This document shows, in pieces, positions 1 to 9,832 of a DNA stretch of 64,000 nt; position 1 is the stretch's first letter, and each line of letters starts with the position of its first letter. The translations under genes and the position numbers were made by a program. The notes beneath the pieces were generated by a model. That model had not been told where the DNA came from. It made no database searches and saw only the letters and a program-made list of their open reading frames with translations. The stretch is from positions 2,825,398-2,889,397 of the forward strand of contig NZ_KN708638.1 in NCBI RefSeq assembly GCF_000805335.1. Direction: 5' to 3'. The DNA comes from Streptomyces sp. CT34. GTDB lineage: Bacteria; Actinomycetota; Actinomycetes; Streptomycetales; Streptomycetaceae.

Positions 1-150
1 ACGAGCGGTGCGGTCGCCGAGCGTCACCGCCGTGTCACCGGTGCCGGCGTCCCCGCCGGCACCGGCACCCACGGCGACGCCGCTGGTGTTGCCGTTGTTA
101 CTGGTGTTGCTGTTCTCGTGTGGCCGTTCCCGTGGTGCCGTTCCGGTCAC
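1..150 (-). CDS. possible 5' part of a secreted/anchored protein or sortase (partial)
   Basis: Reading leftwards from a GTG at 150 there is an open frame to the window edge that encodes a Thr/Asn/Gly/Ala-rich stretch, as seen in disordered N-termini of actinobacterial surface proteins and class E sortases. It starts 44 bases after the stop of the LAETG-anchored adhesin and runs the same way. A sortase gene often follows such a substrate, so that is the contextual guess only. No clear ribosome binding site is seen, and the frame could be non-coding. Confidence 0.3.
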   Translation of the reverse strand, partial: MTGTAPRERPHENSNTSNNGNTSGVAVGAGAGGDAGTGDTAVTLGDRTAR

Positions 151-193
151 CGTGCTGACGGCCGCTGTACCGACGGCCGCCGTGCGGTGGCCG

Positions 194-1585
194 TCACGCG
201 GACGGGTTGGACTTCTTCTTCCGCAGGAAGAACACCGCCGCGCCGCCGACCACGACGAGGACGGCCGCGACACCGGCTATCACCGGGGTGGCGCTGCTGG
301 AGCCGGTCTCGGCGAGGTCATGGCCGTGGCCGCCGCCCGTGGTGCCGCCGACCGAGGCCGGGCTGGGGTGCGGGGAGGGCGTGCCGCCGTTGCCCACGGT
401 CTTGCAGTTCAGAACACCGGAGAAGGTCTTCTTGAAGCCGCCCGCACCCGTGATCGTGATCTGGTACCCCTGCTTCTCGCCCACCGGGACGGTCACGGTC
501 CGCGACGCACCCGGCGCGACCGAGTAGTCCTTGCCGGCCAGCCGGAAGCGGAACGCCTCATCGCCCTTGTTGGTCGCGGTGACGTCCACGCCGCCCTTGG
601 CGCAGTCCTTCCGCGCGGTGATCGCCGGGATCGCGCCCTGCTTCTTCCAGGAGACCGTGGCCGCCGCGGAGACGGTGGACTCACTGGACCCGGCCAGGAT
701 CTGGGTCTGGCTCCTGGCGTGCTCACCGATGCCGGTGAAGGCGCGGCCGACCGGAACCTTGGTGGCGGCCTGCGCGGTCAGCGAGGTGCTGCCGTCCTTG
801 GTCCCCTTGGGCACGTCGAAGAACAGCTGGCTGCCGTCGGTGGCGCTGGTGACCGGCTTGCCGTCCTTGCCCACGACCTTGACGCCGGAGGGCACGTCGG
901 CAGCGGGGGAGATCGTGACGCTGTCGGCGTTGGTGTGCACGGTGACCGGGCCGAGCTTGCCGCCGGACTTGCCGGAGACGGCCGGCGGGTCCAGCGTGAG
1001 CGACGCCTTGGGCTCGCCGACGTTCTGCGCGCTCTTCTCCAGGTAGGCGGCGAGCTTCTCGGCCGCCGGGTCGACCGCGTCGACCTTGGCGTGGTCGGAG
1101 AAGCGCCAGATCGCGACCTGGGTACCCGCCGCGGCGGTCTTCTCGGTGAGGCTCCCGGCACCGGACTTGGCGGCGAGCGCGGCCAGGTCGTTCACCTGCG
1201 GGTAGGAGTTCTGCAGAATCCAGCGGATCTTGCCCGCGTCCGCGTTGTCGTGCAGCGACGAGGCGCTCCAGGGCACTTCCTGGTAACGCGCCTGCTGCTG
1301 CGTCGGGTTGTGGATGTCGATGCAGTACGTCTGCAGCGTGCCGCCGTTGTCGACCGACATCTCGAAGAGCCCGGCGCCCACACGCTGGTCCCCTCCGGTG
1401 CCGTGCACCACTGCCTGGTCGAAGGTCTTCAGACCTTCGAGCGTCGCGGTGGCGCCCCCGTTCGAGGTGGTCGTGTCGTCGGCCACTGCGGTCCCCGCGG
1501 TGGCTATCGCACCCGCCGCGACGAGGCCCGAGGCCACGACCGCGGCGGCAAGGCGGGCTGCGCCCCGCCCTTTCATCGAAAGCAT
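194..1585 (-). CDS. LAETG-anchored thioester-domain surface protein
   Basis: A 463-residue exported adhesin-like protein. Residues 1-35 form a signal peptide ending AVA-DD. A TQXA-type thioester domain follows: Cys88 sits in TYCIDIHNP and Gln156 in TQVAIW, the pair expected to form the internal Cys-Gln thioester that lets such proteins attach covalently to amine targets. The middle carries Ig-like repeat sequence and a Pro/Ser/Gly-rich linker. The C-terminus has LAETG (424-428), a hydrophobic span and an RKKK tail, the sorting signal used by Streptomyces class E sortases. The ATG at 1585 is chosen because GAGGGG lies five bases upstream. Surface location is established for the family; the ligand cannot be predicted. 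Confidence 0.88.
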   Translation of the reverse strand: MLSMKGRGAARLAAAVVASGLVAAGAIATAGTAVADDTTTSNGGATATLEGLKTFDQAVVHGTGGDQRVGAGLFEMSVDNGGTLQTYCIDIHNPTQQQARYQEVPWSASSLHDNADAGKIRWILQNSYPQVNDLAALAAKSGAGSLTEKTAAAGTQVAIWRFSDHAKVDAVDPAAEKLAAYLEKSAQNVGEPKASLTLDPPAVSGKSGGKLGPVTVHTNADSVTISPAADVPSGVKVVGKDGKPVTSATDGSQLFFDVPKGTKDGSTSLTAQAATKVPVGRAFTGIGEHARSQTQILAGSSESTVSAAATVSWKKQGAIPAITARKDCAKGGVDVTATNKGDEAFRFRLAGKDYSVAPGASRTVTVPVGEKQGYQITITGAGGFKKTFSGVLNCKTVGNGGTPSPHPSPASVGGTTGGGHGHDLAETGSSSATPVIAGVAAVLVVVGGAAVFFLRKKKSNPSA

Positions 1586-1817
1586 GATTTCCCCTCTGGG
1601 CGAGGCGGTCGGCTGGAGAGGTTGCCTCGCCGGAAAGATCCCAAGAACTCAACGGCCGAACTGGTCAGCCTGGTCAGCCCCCGTGAGTACTGGTCGGATC
1701 CTATGGAGCAGGCGCATCGCCGTCCCCAGTAATGACCCCCTATAAGCGATCCGAATCGCAATCGTTATCGACCACAGGCACCCTGACCTGGCATTATCGA
1801 TAAATCCCCGGGTGTTT

Positions 1818-2396
1818 TCAGGCTACTGATGCTTTCTGCTGCGAATTGCCCGTTTCTCCCGATGGCCTCGGCGGCGGCTCCACCCGTCCACCCACCGGCG
1901 ATTTCGTCGAGGTTGTCGCTACCTCTTTCATCGCCGCCTTCGTTGCCGCCTTCGATGCCGCGTCAACTTCTCTGAACTCGGGACCGTCCACCGGCCGTTG
2001 GGACGGCACGGGTTCCTGGCGCACCCTTACCACCCGGCGGAACGCGGCGGTCCCTCGCGAGAGGTCGTGGCCGATGGCGACGGCATCGATCTCCGCCGCG
2101 AACCACCGCTGTCCCCCCTTCTCCGGCGGTTGCTCACCCTCCCGCAGCCGCAACCTCCCCTGGACGACGAGGGGTTCGCCCACCGCCACCGACGCGGCCA
2201 CATTGTCGGCGAGCGCGCGCCAGGACCGCACCGTGTAGAAACTCGTCTCCCCGTCGGTCCAGCACTCCCGGGCCTTGTCCCAGCGCCGCGAGGTCGCCGC
2301 CATCCGGAATCGCGCCACCGGCACCCCCGCGGCGGTCTCCCGGTGCTCCACCGCCGTCGCCGCGTTCCCCACCAGCGTCACCATCGTGTCGTTCAT
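1818..2396 (-). CDS. ssb: single-stranded DNA-binding protein (SsbB-like paralogue)
   Basis: A 192-residue protein with one N-terminal OB-fold (about residues 1-105): start MNDTMVTLVGN, then the typical VARFRMA, FYTVRSW and VVQGRLR strands. The tail (about 110-192) is Lys/Ala/Ser/Pro-rich and lacks the acidic DDDIPF-type tip of housekeeping SSB. It therefore looks like the second Streptomyces SSB (SsbB type), linked to chromosome segregation or natural-uptake-like roles, not the replication SSB. The frame is open 25 codons further upstream, but the ATG at 2396 has GGGGGG upstream and begins exactly at the family N-terminus. It lies on the same strand downstream of the GTPase pair. Confidence 0.85.
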   Translation of the reverse strand: MNDTMVTLVGNAATAVEHRETAAGVPVARFRMAATSRRWDKARECWTDGETSFYTVRSWRALADNVAASVAVGEPLVVQGRLRLREGEQPPEKGGQRWFAAEIDAVAIGHDLSRGTAAFRRVVRVRQEPVPSQRPVDGPEFREVDAASKAATKAAMKEVATTSTKSPVGGRVEPPPRPSGETGNSQQKASVA

Positions 2397-2755
2397 GGAA
2401 GGTTCCCCCCGTCCGCCCTGTAGGGCGTATCTGTGTGGCTCCGCCGTCAGCCCTCTCTCCGGATGCCACAACTGCGAATGTCAGTTCTCGTGTTCAGACG
2501 TCGTGTTCAGGTCCCGGTGCGCCGGGTTCCCGGTTGCCGGGTCTCCGGACGCGCCGCACCGCATGCGCCGCGTCGCGCTGTGGAGCCTCACGCTGTGGTG
2601 CTCGCGCCGCCTTGCGTTGAACTCATGCTGCACCGCCGTGGCTTCGGCCGCTGCGGGCTGTGGACGACGGGCCGGGTGTGGACAACTCCGTCACCCGGGA
2701 GGGGGCGGACCGCCGAGGTCGCGCCCGGCGCGGCAGCGCCCCCTCCCGCCGTGCG
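2397..2755. other. intergenic region upstream of ssb, no gene seen
   Basis: This 359-base stretch separates the stop of the second GTPase from the ssb start. It should contain the ssb promoter and the G-rich ribosome binding site just before 2396. Frames open here on both strands have no recognisable protein features and look like high-GC shadows. Confidence 0.5.
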
Positions 2756-4846
2756 TCACACGCCCGACGCCACCGCGTACTGCTCCCGCACCTCGCGGTA
2801 CCGCAGCAGTTCGGCCGCGACCGGCTCCAGCACCCGGGCCCGCCCGCACCCGGCCGCCGCGCTCCGCAGCCGCCGCTCGGCCTCCTGCCCGTACCGCCTG
2901 GCCGGACCGCGCGCCACCGCCCCGCACAGCCAGGTCAGCGCCGGACCGCCCACCGACCCGACGGCGGCGGGCAGCAGCCCGGGCAGCCACCCGGCGGCGC
3001 TCACCACCCCCGTCACCGCCCCCAGCAGCCAGAGCACTCCCACCACTTGCAGCACGAACAGCAGCCCCTGCACCGCCGCCGCCACCGTCCACCACCGGGG
3101 CTTCACGGCCGGCCCCTGCCGCATCGACTCCTCGGCCCCCGCCGCCACCGCGTCCAGCGCCTCCGGCAGCCCGCCCGCGCCCCGCACCGCCGCCTCCCGC
3201 ACCGCCTGCGCCCAGGGCGTCGGCAGCCCCCGCGCGGCGTCCTCCGCCACGGCCCGCACCGCCTGCTCCACCACCGGCCGCGCGGCGGCCCGGCCGTCAC
3301 CGGTCCGCACACCCCCGGTCCCCGCGAGGCCACGCCGTACGGCACCGCCACGAGCGGGACCGCCCCGTACCGCCTCGCCCCGTACCGCCTCGGCGCGCCC
3401 GCCGGCCGCCCGCCCCGAGGCGGCCCCCGAAGGAGCGGGAACCGAAGTGGCGGTACCCGCGCCGGTACGCGTGCCCGTGCGCGGTCCGCCGGCCCCGGTC
3501 ACCGCCTCCTTCTGCTGATCCTTCTGCCGGTCCTTCCGCCCGGGCCCGGAACCCCGCTTCCGGCCGCTCCCCGGGGCGCGCCGACGACCGCGCAGCCGCG
3601 ACCACGGCGACCCGCAGGCCCGTTCCGCGTGCCGCAGCCAGTCCCGTTCCGCGGCGCGCCCGGTGGCCGCCGCGCCCACCGCCTCGGCCAGCCGGCCGTC
3701 GAACTCCTCGCGGGCCCGTTCGGTCAGCCCGACCCGGCGCTCCGCCACGTACACCGACCGCAGCCGTTCGGCCGCCGCGTCCACGTCGGCGGTCAGCCGG
3801 CGGTCCGCCGCGCCCCGTTCGGCGACGAACTGGCCCAGGGCCTCCCGTAGTTCCGCCACCCCCTCGCCGGTAGCCGCGGACAGCGCCAGCACCGCCGCGC
3901 CGGGCTCGCCGTGCTCGCCGAGGGCCAGCCCGTCCTCGTCCAGCAGCCGGCGCAGATCGTCCACGACCTGGTCGGCGGCGTCCCCGGGCAGCCGGTCCAC
4001 CTGGTTGAGCACCACGAACGTGACCTCGGCGTAGCCCGCCAGGGGCCGCAGATACCGCTCGTGCAGCACCGCGTCCGCGTATTTCTCCGGGTCCACCACC
4101 CAGATCACCGCGTCCACCAACTCCAGCATCCGGTCGACCTGTTCGCGGTTCGCGGTGTCCGCGGAGTCATGGTCGGGAAGGTCGAGCAGCACCAGGCCGC
4201 GCAGTTCCGGTGCGCCCTCCCCGGGGACGTGCCGGCGGTGCGCCGGAACCCCCAGCCGCTCCAGCAGCCCGTCAGCCCCGGGCCTGCCGCCCGACCAGAC
4301 GCAGGCCACCGGTTCACCGGTCGTCGGCCGGCGGGCGCCGACCTGCGAACGGTTCGCCCCGGCCAGCGCGTTGAAGAGCGAGGACTTGCCGCTGCCGGTC
4401 GCCCCCGCGATGGCGACCACGGTGTGCTCGCCGGACAGCCGGTAGCGCTCGTCGGCCGCCTCCAGGACCCGCCCCGCCTCGCCCAGCACCGCCCCGTCCA
4501 GCCGGGTCCGGGACAGCGCGATCAGCTCGCGCAGCGCCTCCAAGCGGGGCTGCAACCCCGCCGACGCCACCCGCCGCGCCCCGCCGGGCACCCACTTGTA
4601 CCCGACGGCCCCGGTATCGCGCTCGACCCGGCCGCCCACGCCGAGCACGTCCTCCCGGAGGTCCGCCGGAACCATCGCTTCCGGTACCTCCGCGGCGTCC
4701 GGCCCGGCCGCCGGGCGGGCCTCCGGGACGGCGGGGTCCGCCTCCCGCGCGTCCCCGCCGCGTACCCGCCGCGCGATCACCCCGTCGTCCCACGCCTCCC
4801 CCGCCCCGTCCCCGCCCGCCGCCCGCCGCTCCTCGGACTCCGTCAC
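2756..4846 (-). CDS. YfjP-like membrane-associated GTPase (second of pair)
   Basis: A 696-residue Era/dynamin-like GTPase. The P-loop GATGSGKSS is near residues 148-156, a DLPD G3 motif follows the switch region, and NQVD serves as the G4 guanine-specificity motif. A long helical segment follows, then a very basic, Arg/Gly/Lys-rich linker, and two or three hydrophobic spans near the C-terminus that should place it at the membrane. The GTG at 4846 overlaps the upstream stop as GTGA, so the two GTPases are translationally coupled. The frame is open nearly 100 codons further upstream, inside the neighbour, and was not used. In Streptomyces such pairs sit next to ssbB; the function is not established. 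Confidence 0.82.
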   Translation of the reverse strand: MTESEERRAAGGDGAGEAWDDGVIARRVRGGDAREADPAVPEARPAAGPDAAEVPEAMVPADLREDVLGVGGRVERDTGAVGYKWVPGGARRVASAGLQPRLEALRELIALSRTRLDGAVLGEAGRVLEAADERYRLSGEHTVVAIAGATGSGKSSLFNALAGANRSQVGARRPTTGEPVACVWSGGRPGADGLLERLGVPAHRRHVPGEGAPELRGLVLLDLPDHDSADTANREQVDRMLELVDAVIWVVDPEKYADAVLHERYLRPLAGYAEVTFVVLNQVDRLPGDAADQVVDDLRRLLDEDGLALGEHGEPGAAVLALSAATGEGVAELREALGQFVAERGAADRRLTADVDAAAERLRSVYVAERRVGLTERAREEFDGRLAEAVGAAATGRAAERDWLRHAERACGSPWSRLRGRRRAPGSGRKRGSGPGRKDRQKDQQKEAVTGAGGPRTGTRTGAGTATSVPAPSGAASGRAAGGRAEAVRGEAVRGGPARGGAVRRGLAGTGGVRTGDGRAAARPVVEQAVRAVAEDAARGLPTPWAQAVREAAVRGAGGLPEALDAVAAGAEESMRQGPAVKPRWWTVAAAVQGLLFVLQVVGVLWLLGAVTGVVSAAGWLPGLLPAAVGSVGGPALTWLCGAVARGPARRYGQEAERRLRSAAAGCGRARVLEPVAAELLRYREVREQYAVASGV

Positions 4847-6636
4847 CCCGTCACCGCCTCCCGCTCGCACACGACCGCCCTGTCCTGGGGATCCCCGAGA
4901 TCCCGGTAGTCCCGCCGGCCCTCGTGGTCCGCAGGTCCGTCCTTCCCCTCCTGCTCCCTCCGCTCCTTCTTCTCCTTCTGCGTTCTCTCCCTCTGCACGA
5001 CGGACAGCGCGGCGATCAGTCCGGCCTGCTGGTCCGGGGGCACGGTCAGCCCGTCCAGGGGGGCCAGCCGCCGCTCCCGTTCGCCGGACAGGGCGCGCTC
5101 CAGATACGTGGTCAGCAGCCGGCTGCCCCGGTCGCACAGCCGCAGCGCGGTCTGCGCCCCCAGGAGGTCGGCGAGGTTCTCGCCCGCCGTACGGGCGCGG
5201 CGACCGCCGAGCAGCGCGGTGGCCAGCAGCGCCGCCGACTCCTCCGCCGCCACCGAACCGGCCCGTTCACCGGCCTGGCCGCCGCGCGCCTCGCGGGTCT
5301 CCTCCTCGGCGAGCTCCTCCAGGCAGCGCCGCCAGCGCCGGATGACCACCCCGAGCCGCCCGTCCGCCCCGGTGGCGCCCGCCGCCGCCAGCGGGACCTC
5401 CGCCGCCGCGGGGTCGCGCCGCCAGGCGTCCGCGGCCCGCTCGTCCGCCTCCGCGACGGCGCACGCCAGCAGCGCCGTCAGCCCGTGGGTCAGCGCGTCC
5501 AGCAGTTCGTCGGCCCGGCCGCCGCGCGGGTGCTCCTGCCAGTGGGCGCGCGCGTCCCCGGCCAGCACCTCCCCGGCCGCGACCTCCCGCCGCACCCGCT
5601 CCGCGGCCGACTCGTACGCCTCCTCGACCCGGCCGGCCAGCCGCAGCGCCGCGGCGTGCTGCGCGGCGGCGGCCCCGGCGAGCGCAGGGAGCCGGCTGCG
5701 CAGCGAGGCGAGCGCGCCGGACGCCGTGCGGTCCGCGGCGGCAGTACGGGCGACGGGGTCCTGGGCGTGCCGCTCCAGCCACTCCCGCAGCCCGGCGACC
5801 GCGGTGGCGGGCAGCAGTCCGCGTCCCCCGCCGGCGGATTCGGGCAGCTCGGGAATGGTGAAGCGGGGAACGTGGCCGAGCCCGGCCCGCTGGAGCAGTT
5901 CCGCGTACCGCGCGGAGATGTCGGGGGCGATCTGGTGCGGCACCCGGTCCAGCACGGTCACCAGCGTGACGTCGTACTCCTTGGCCGTCCGGAGCAGATG
6001 CCAGGGCACCGCGTCGGCATAACGGGCGGCCGTGGTGACCAGCACCCAGACGTCGGCCGCGCAGATCAGCTCGGCGGCCAGCTCCCGGTTGCCGGCGACC
6101 AGCGAGTCGATGTCCGGGGCGTCCAGCAGCGCCAGCCCGCTGGGCAGCGCCGGGTCCGTCTCGATCCGCACGGTCGCCATCCCCGGCTCGCCGGCACCGC
6201 CACCGCTCCCGGCGCCCTCGTAGGACCCCCGCCCGCCCCCTTCCCCTCCGTCCTGCTCCGGCACCCACACCCGGGTGAGCCCCGGCAGCACCCGCTGCCC
6301 GGCGAACCACCGGTGATCGTCGGGATGGCACACCAGCACCGGCGTACGCGTCGTCGGCCGCAGCACCCCCGCCTCCGACACCCGCCGGCCGACCAGCGAA
6401 TTGACCAGCGTGGACTTGCCCGCCCCGGTGGAGCCGCCGACGACGGCGAGGAGGGGGGCCTTAGGGGCGCGAAGACGGGGAATCACATAGTCGTCGAGCT
6501 GGGCGAGCAGCTCGGCCCGGTTGCACCGGGCGCGGGCGGCGCCCCGAAGCGGCAGTGGAAAGCGTGCGGCGTCGACGCGGTCACGCAGAACGGACAGGGC
6601 GTCGATCAGTCGGGGTCCTACGTCCAAGGTCGCCAC
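4843..6636 (-). CDS. dynamin-like GTPase (first of pair)
   Basis: About 597 residues. The P-loop [10 protein letters not shown] lies at 67-76 and the G3 motif is LLDAPDIDS; a long Ala/Arg/Glu-rich helical region occupies the C-terminal half, typical of dynamin-family and YfjP-type proteins. A charged Lys/Glu/Arg tail precedes the stop, which overlaps the next gene's GTG start. I chose the GTG at 6636 because the family-like N-terminus begins there; the frame is open 53 codons further, but that extension is Cys/Arg-rich and unlike coding sequence. No strong ribosome binding site is seen, so the start is uncertain. Confidence 0.8.
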   Translation of the reverse strand: MATLDVGPRLIDALSVLRDRVDAARFPLPLRGAARARCNRAELLAQLDDYVIPRLRAPKAPLLAVVGGSTGAGKSTLVNSLVGRRVSEAGVLRPTTRTPVLVCHPDDHRWFAGQRVLPGLTRVWVPEQDGGEGGGRGSYEGAGSGGGAGEPGMATVRIETDPALPSGLALLDAPDIDSLVAGNRELAAELICAADVWVLVTTAARYADAVPWHLLRTAKEYDVTLVTVLDRVPHQIAPDISARYAELLQRAGLGHVPRFTIPELPESAGGGRGLLPATAVAGLREWLERHAQDPVARTAAADRTASGALASLRSRLPALAGAAAAQHAAALRLAGRVEEAYESAAERVRREVAAGEVLAGDARAHWQEHPRGGRADELLDALTHGLTALLACAVAEADERAADAWRRDPAAAEVPLAAAGATGADGRLGVVIRRWRRCLEELAEEETREARGGQAGERAGSVAAEESAALLATALLGGRRARTAGENLADLLGAQTALRLCDRGSRLLTTYLERALSGERERRLAPLDGLTVPPDQQAGLIAALSVVQRERTQKEKKERREQEGKDGPADHEGRRDYRDLGDPQDRAVVCEREAVTG

Positions 6637-6939
6637 ATGTGCAGAATGCCCAATTTCGATGGGTTTTTGAAGCGTATAACCCCTTGTGCGCGCCGCAAGA
6701 ACCCACACAGAACGGGACGAGTAACACACGGGACGTTCGGGACAACTGAGACGCAGGCATAACGAGTGCACAACACCCGCCGCGCGAGACGGCAAAAGCC
6801 GTGCAGGATTCGTACCCGCCTGCGATTATCGGGATCGCTTCACCGAACCTCCACAACGTGCCACGGAGGTGAAGCAACCGGGACGAGGTACCCGGACCTC
6901 TATCCTGGTCCGCGGTCCGTGATCCACACCCACCACCCG

Positions 6940-7012
6940 GCCCCCGTAGCTCAGTGGATAGAGCAGGTGCCTTCTAAGCACTTGGCCGCAGGTTCGAGTC
7001 CTGCCGGGGGCG
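6940..7012 (+). tRNA. tRNA-Arg (anticodon UCU)
   Basis: A complete 73-base cloverleaf can be folded by hand. The acceptor GCCCCCG (6940-6946) pairs with CGGGGGC (7005-7011), with discriminator G at 7012. The D-arm is GCUC/GAGC; the anticodon stem GGUGC/GCACU encloses CUUCUAA with anticodon UCU; there is a short variable region and a T-arm GCAGG-UUCGAGU-CCUGC. The CCA end is not encoded. It reads AGA codons, which are rare in this base composition. Streptomyces tRNA-Arg genes are common integration sites. Confidence 0.96.
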
Positions 7013-7790
7013 CCCAACCTGCGGCTTGATTCTGCGCGGAAACGCGCAGGTCGTAGCCGGTCCGAGCGGCTAGCGCAGCGTCGCGGCGTGCGCGCCCATA
7101 GGGCACGCACATCGCGTACATGCCATTCGCTTGGCCCGTTGCCCGTCAAAAAACGGCAGGTCAACCGAACGTGACCGGCCCCGTGAAACGACTGTGGGCA
7201 AGCCGCAGGTTCATGTCCTACCGCGACGCTCTCTAAAGGGCCGGCTCACTCGCTCCCGTCTCCCTGCCGTACGCCCTCGGGGTGGTCAACGAGCCGCTGG
7301 AGCGCACCGGGGAATCGCTCACGCTTGATAGCTCTGCAGCGCTTCGCCAGCCGGTTCGGGTCGCCGCCCTCTCGGCTTTTCATCAGTCATGACCAGAATG
7401 GTCCGCTCGGACGGCGGACCAGGCGCGGCACTTGAGCCGAACTGCTGCTGGTCCGGGGCAGCAGACGCTACCGGTGTGCATCAGGTCGCGGAAGCTGCAC
7501 ACGAACACGCTCCCCACCGCGAACAGCCCCCGGCAGGTCCCCCACACATCCGGCCCGACCAGCTCCCCGCCCCATTCCCCCTGCACACACAACTGTCTGG
7601 CCCCACACCGGACTGGGTGAGGCCAGAACCTGAAGGATTTGAGCGACCTTCTAGAATGCGGGTTGGAAGATCTTCGGGGTTCCCGGGACCGTCCCGGCTC
7701 TTCCGGCGGCCCGCGGGCATGGGCATAGGCAATGACATGCCGAAAACCGTGAATCTAGATGTCCCGAGCCCGTGAAATCGGTGAGCACCA
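7013..7790. other. degenerate non-coding stretch after tRNA-Arg
   Basis: About 780 bases between the tRNA and the histidine kinase. Short frames occur on both strands, but none has a family signature or a good start. Around 7480-7600 the minus strand has a gene-like stretch (GEWGGELVGPDVWG and onward) that I cannot assign; it may be a relic. A damaged copy of the tRNA T-arm lies at 7202-7223. The right end should carry the kinase promoter. Confidence 0.5.
7202..7223 (+). repeat. imperfect copy of the tRNA-Arg T-arm (possible old attachment site)
   Basis: The 22 bases at 7202-7223 match tRNA positions 6985-7006 at 19 of 22 places, with 11 identical bases at the left end (GCCGCAGGTTC). The acceptor half beyond does not match. 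Integration at the 3' part of a tRNA leaves such duplicates, so this may be a decayed core site; chance similarity is the alternative. Confidence 0.4.
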
Positions 7791-9035
7791 ATGAGCAGTA
7801 CCAGGCCCAGGCCCTTCTTCCGTGTTAGCGGCAACCGGGCCTCCCGCCGTTCCGCCCTCGCGGTCGACGGGTTGGTCATCGCGGCGGCCGCTGCGGAGCT
7901 GCTCACCCTCTACGGCGCCCTCAACGCCGTCTCGGCAATGGTCTGCCCGCCGTCGCTCTTCGCTCTGGTGCTGCGCCGCCGCTTCCCCGTGGCCGTGTTG
8001 TTCGCCACCTTGCCGTCCATGGCCACGGGCCACATGTGGCTGGCTCCCATGATCGCCATGTTCACGGTGGCGTCCAGGACCGCCCGCCGTCCCATCGTCG
8101 GCGTCGCGACGGCCGCGCTCTTCGCGGCGACCATGTGGTCCGGGTACGACCTCGAGGGCGAGGCCGTGGACTGGAGCCACCATCTGTTCGTGGTCGAGGT
8201 GGCTCTCATGTTTAGCGTGGGCCCCGCGGGGCTCGGGCTTCTCTTTCGCACCCGCTCCGAGCTGCGGGCCAGGCTCGCGGACCTCATCGCCTCGCAGGCA
8301 CACAGCCGCCGCCTGGAGGCCGAGCGGGCCGTAGCGGAGGAGCGCACCCGTATGGCCCGCGAGATGCACGACAGCGTTTCGTACCACCTGGGCATCATCG
8401 CCGCCCAGTCCGGCGCCCTGTGGGCGACCGCCCCCGACGACACCGTCCGGCGGGATGCCGAGACCATACGCCGCCACAGCGCCGACGCGATGGCGGAGCT
8501 CCGTGAGATCGTCGGCGTTCTGCGCCATGGGCCGAGCCGGGCGGACGAAACGGACGCTCGGCTCCGCAACTTGCGAACCCTGGTGGAGGAAGCCCGCCTG
8601 GACGCGACGCTCGACTGTGGTTCTCTGGAGGCCCACGCCATCGTTCCCTCCGTGGAACGAGCCGCTTACCGGACGGTTCAGGAAGCGCTCACCAACGTCC
8701 GCAAGCATGCCCCCGGTGCCCCGGTCATCGTCTCCGTACGCCCATCGGCCCGTGGCGACGTCCTCGTCGTCGAGGTCCGCAACCAGCCGGCACCCAGCAC
8801 CCCTCCGTCGGCCGCCCCCGTGCTCGACGTGCCCGCGAGCGGCTACGGCCTCGCCGGGCTGACGGAACGCGTCACGCTCGTCGGCGGCGCGTTCCGAGCG
8901 GAGGCCACTGCGGACGGCGGGTTCGTGGTACGTGCCGAGCTGCCGCTCGGACCTACCGCTCCCCTCGCGTCGGAGCCGGCGCCGGGCCGTCAGCCTGCCA
9001 CGGCTGCCCAGGGCGAGTCGGGGTCCCGCTCGTAA
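7791..9035 (+). CDS. NarL-type sensor histidine kinase
   Basis: A 414-residue membrane kinase. About four hydrophobic segments lie between residues 24 and 155. A HisKA_3 dimerisation box has the phospho-acceptor His193 in REMHDSVSYHL. The ATPase domain has an N-box (QEALTNVRKHA, about 290) and a G-box (GYGLAGLTERV, about 350). There is no large extracellular loop, so it probably senses within the membrane. Its likely partner is the LuxR-type regulator at 9833-10510, separated from it by an oppositely oriented methyltransferase. Its last 46 bases overlap that methyltransferase gene tail to tail. The ATG at 7791 has only a weak GGTGAG upstream. Location suggests it controls the lanthipeptide genes. 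Confidence 0.87.
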   Translation: MSSTRPRPFFRVSGNRASRRSALAVDGLVIAAAAAELLTLYGALNAVSAMVCPPSLFALVLRRRFPVAVLFATLPSMATGHMWLAPMIAMFTVASRTARRPIVGVATAALFAATMWSGYDLEGEAVDWSHHLFVVEVALMFSVGPAGLGLLFRTRSELRARLADLIASQAHSRRLEAERAVAEERTRMAREMHDSVSYHLGIIAAQSGALWATAPDDTVRRDAETIRRHSADAMAELREIVGVLRHGPSRADETDARLRNLRTLVEEARLDATLDCGSLEAHAIVPSVERAAYRTVQEALTNVRKHAPGAPVIVSVRPSARGDVLVVEVRNQPAPSTPPSAAPVLDVPASGYGLAGLTERVTLVGGAFRAEATADGGFVVRAELPLGPTAPLASEPAPGRQPATAAQGESGSRS

Positions 9036-9754
9036 ACCGACACGTGCCGCAGGCTGGAGGAGGTGTACGGGCTGCCGCACCAGTCCTCCGCACGCTCGAC
9101 GAGCCGTAGCCCGGACAACTCGGCCAGCAGGTCGATCTCGAAGGGGAAGGCGTAGCGCAGTACGTGCTCACGGGTGGTCGGGGCGCCGCCGTCGATGATG
9201 GTGTGCGTCGACAGCATGAGCTGTTGCGAGCGGTCCACGGAGAGCGTGTCCAGCATGATGGCCTGCTCGTCGAGGTGGCGCATCGAGAAGTCCGGCTTCT
9301 CCAGGTGGTGGTAGGGCGCCGGGTCGAATGCCTCCAGGACGAACCGGCCCTCGGGCGCGAGCTGATCGCGGACCCGTCGCAGACATCCGAGCTGCTGTTC
9401 TTTGGTGACCGCGACGAAGAACGTGTTGAGCAGGAGGGTCACGGTGTCGAAGGCTCGTCCCGTGCCTTCTTCGGTGAAGTCACCGAACTGGGTGCTCACC
9501 GCGGTCTGCGGGTTCTGCTTGTGCAGCTCGTCCAGCATGGCCTCGGAGCCGTCGATGCCGTGCACCCGAAAACCGCGCTCGGCGAGCGGAACCGCGATCC
9601 GACCGGTGCCGACGCCCAGCTCCAGGATGCGCCCGCCGGGCGGCGTGAGGTCGGCGATGAACTCGACCGCCTGGGCGGTGTCGTAGTCGATCGGATACAT
9701 GCGGTCGTAGACGCTCGCCAGCTTCTGGTCGTAGAGCGCGTTGCCGAGGGCCAT
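8990..9754 (-). CDS. class I SAM-dependent methyltransferase
   Basis: A 254-residue cytosolic methyltransferase. Motif I is ILELGVGTGR (about 43-52), followed by an acidic loop (VHGIDGSEAML) that would hold the ribose of S-adenosylmethionine, and a FDTVTLLLNTFF strand. It belongs to the broad Methyltransf_25/11 group; the substrate cannot be told. It lies 78 bases after the response regulator on the same strand, and its 3' end overlaps the kinase gene by 46 bases. It might modify the lanthipeptide, though it does not look like the dedicated FxLD-system methyltransferase; a role outside the pathway is possible. Confidence 0.82.
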   Translation of the reverse strand: MALGNALYDQKLASVYDRMYPIDYDTAQAVEFIADLTPPGGRILELGVGTGRIAVPLAERGFRVHGIDGSEAMLDELHKQNPQTAVSTQFGDFTEEGTGRAFDTVTLLLNTFFVAVTKEQQLGCLRRVRDQLAPEGRFVLEAFDPAPYHHLEKPDFSMRHLDEQAIMLDTLSVDRSQQLMLSTHTIIDGGAPTTREHVLRYAFPFEIDLLAELSGLRLVERAEDWCGSPYTSSSLRHVSVYERDPDSPWAAVAG

Positions 9755-9832
9755 GGTGGTTCAACTCCAAACGGCGTGGTAGCCGGGCAGGGGTGAGAGA
9801 TGTCGGAAGCCGGCCCGCCGCCGTTCAGGCGC

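Noticed and set aside
8..1732. 574-codon plus-strand frame over the adhesin
   Set aside because: Arg/Gly-rich shadow of a real gene on the other strand, which has signal peptide, thioester and LAETG motifs.
7383..7592. Short minus-strand frame before the kinase
   Set aside because: Somewhat gene-like middle part, but no start signal and no recognisable family; mentioned only as a possible relic.
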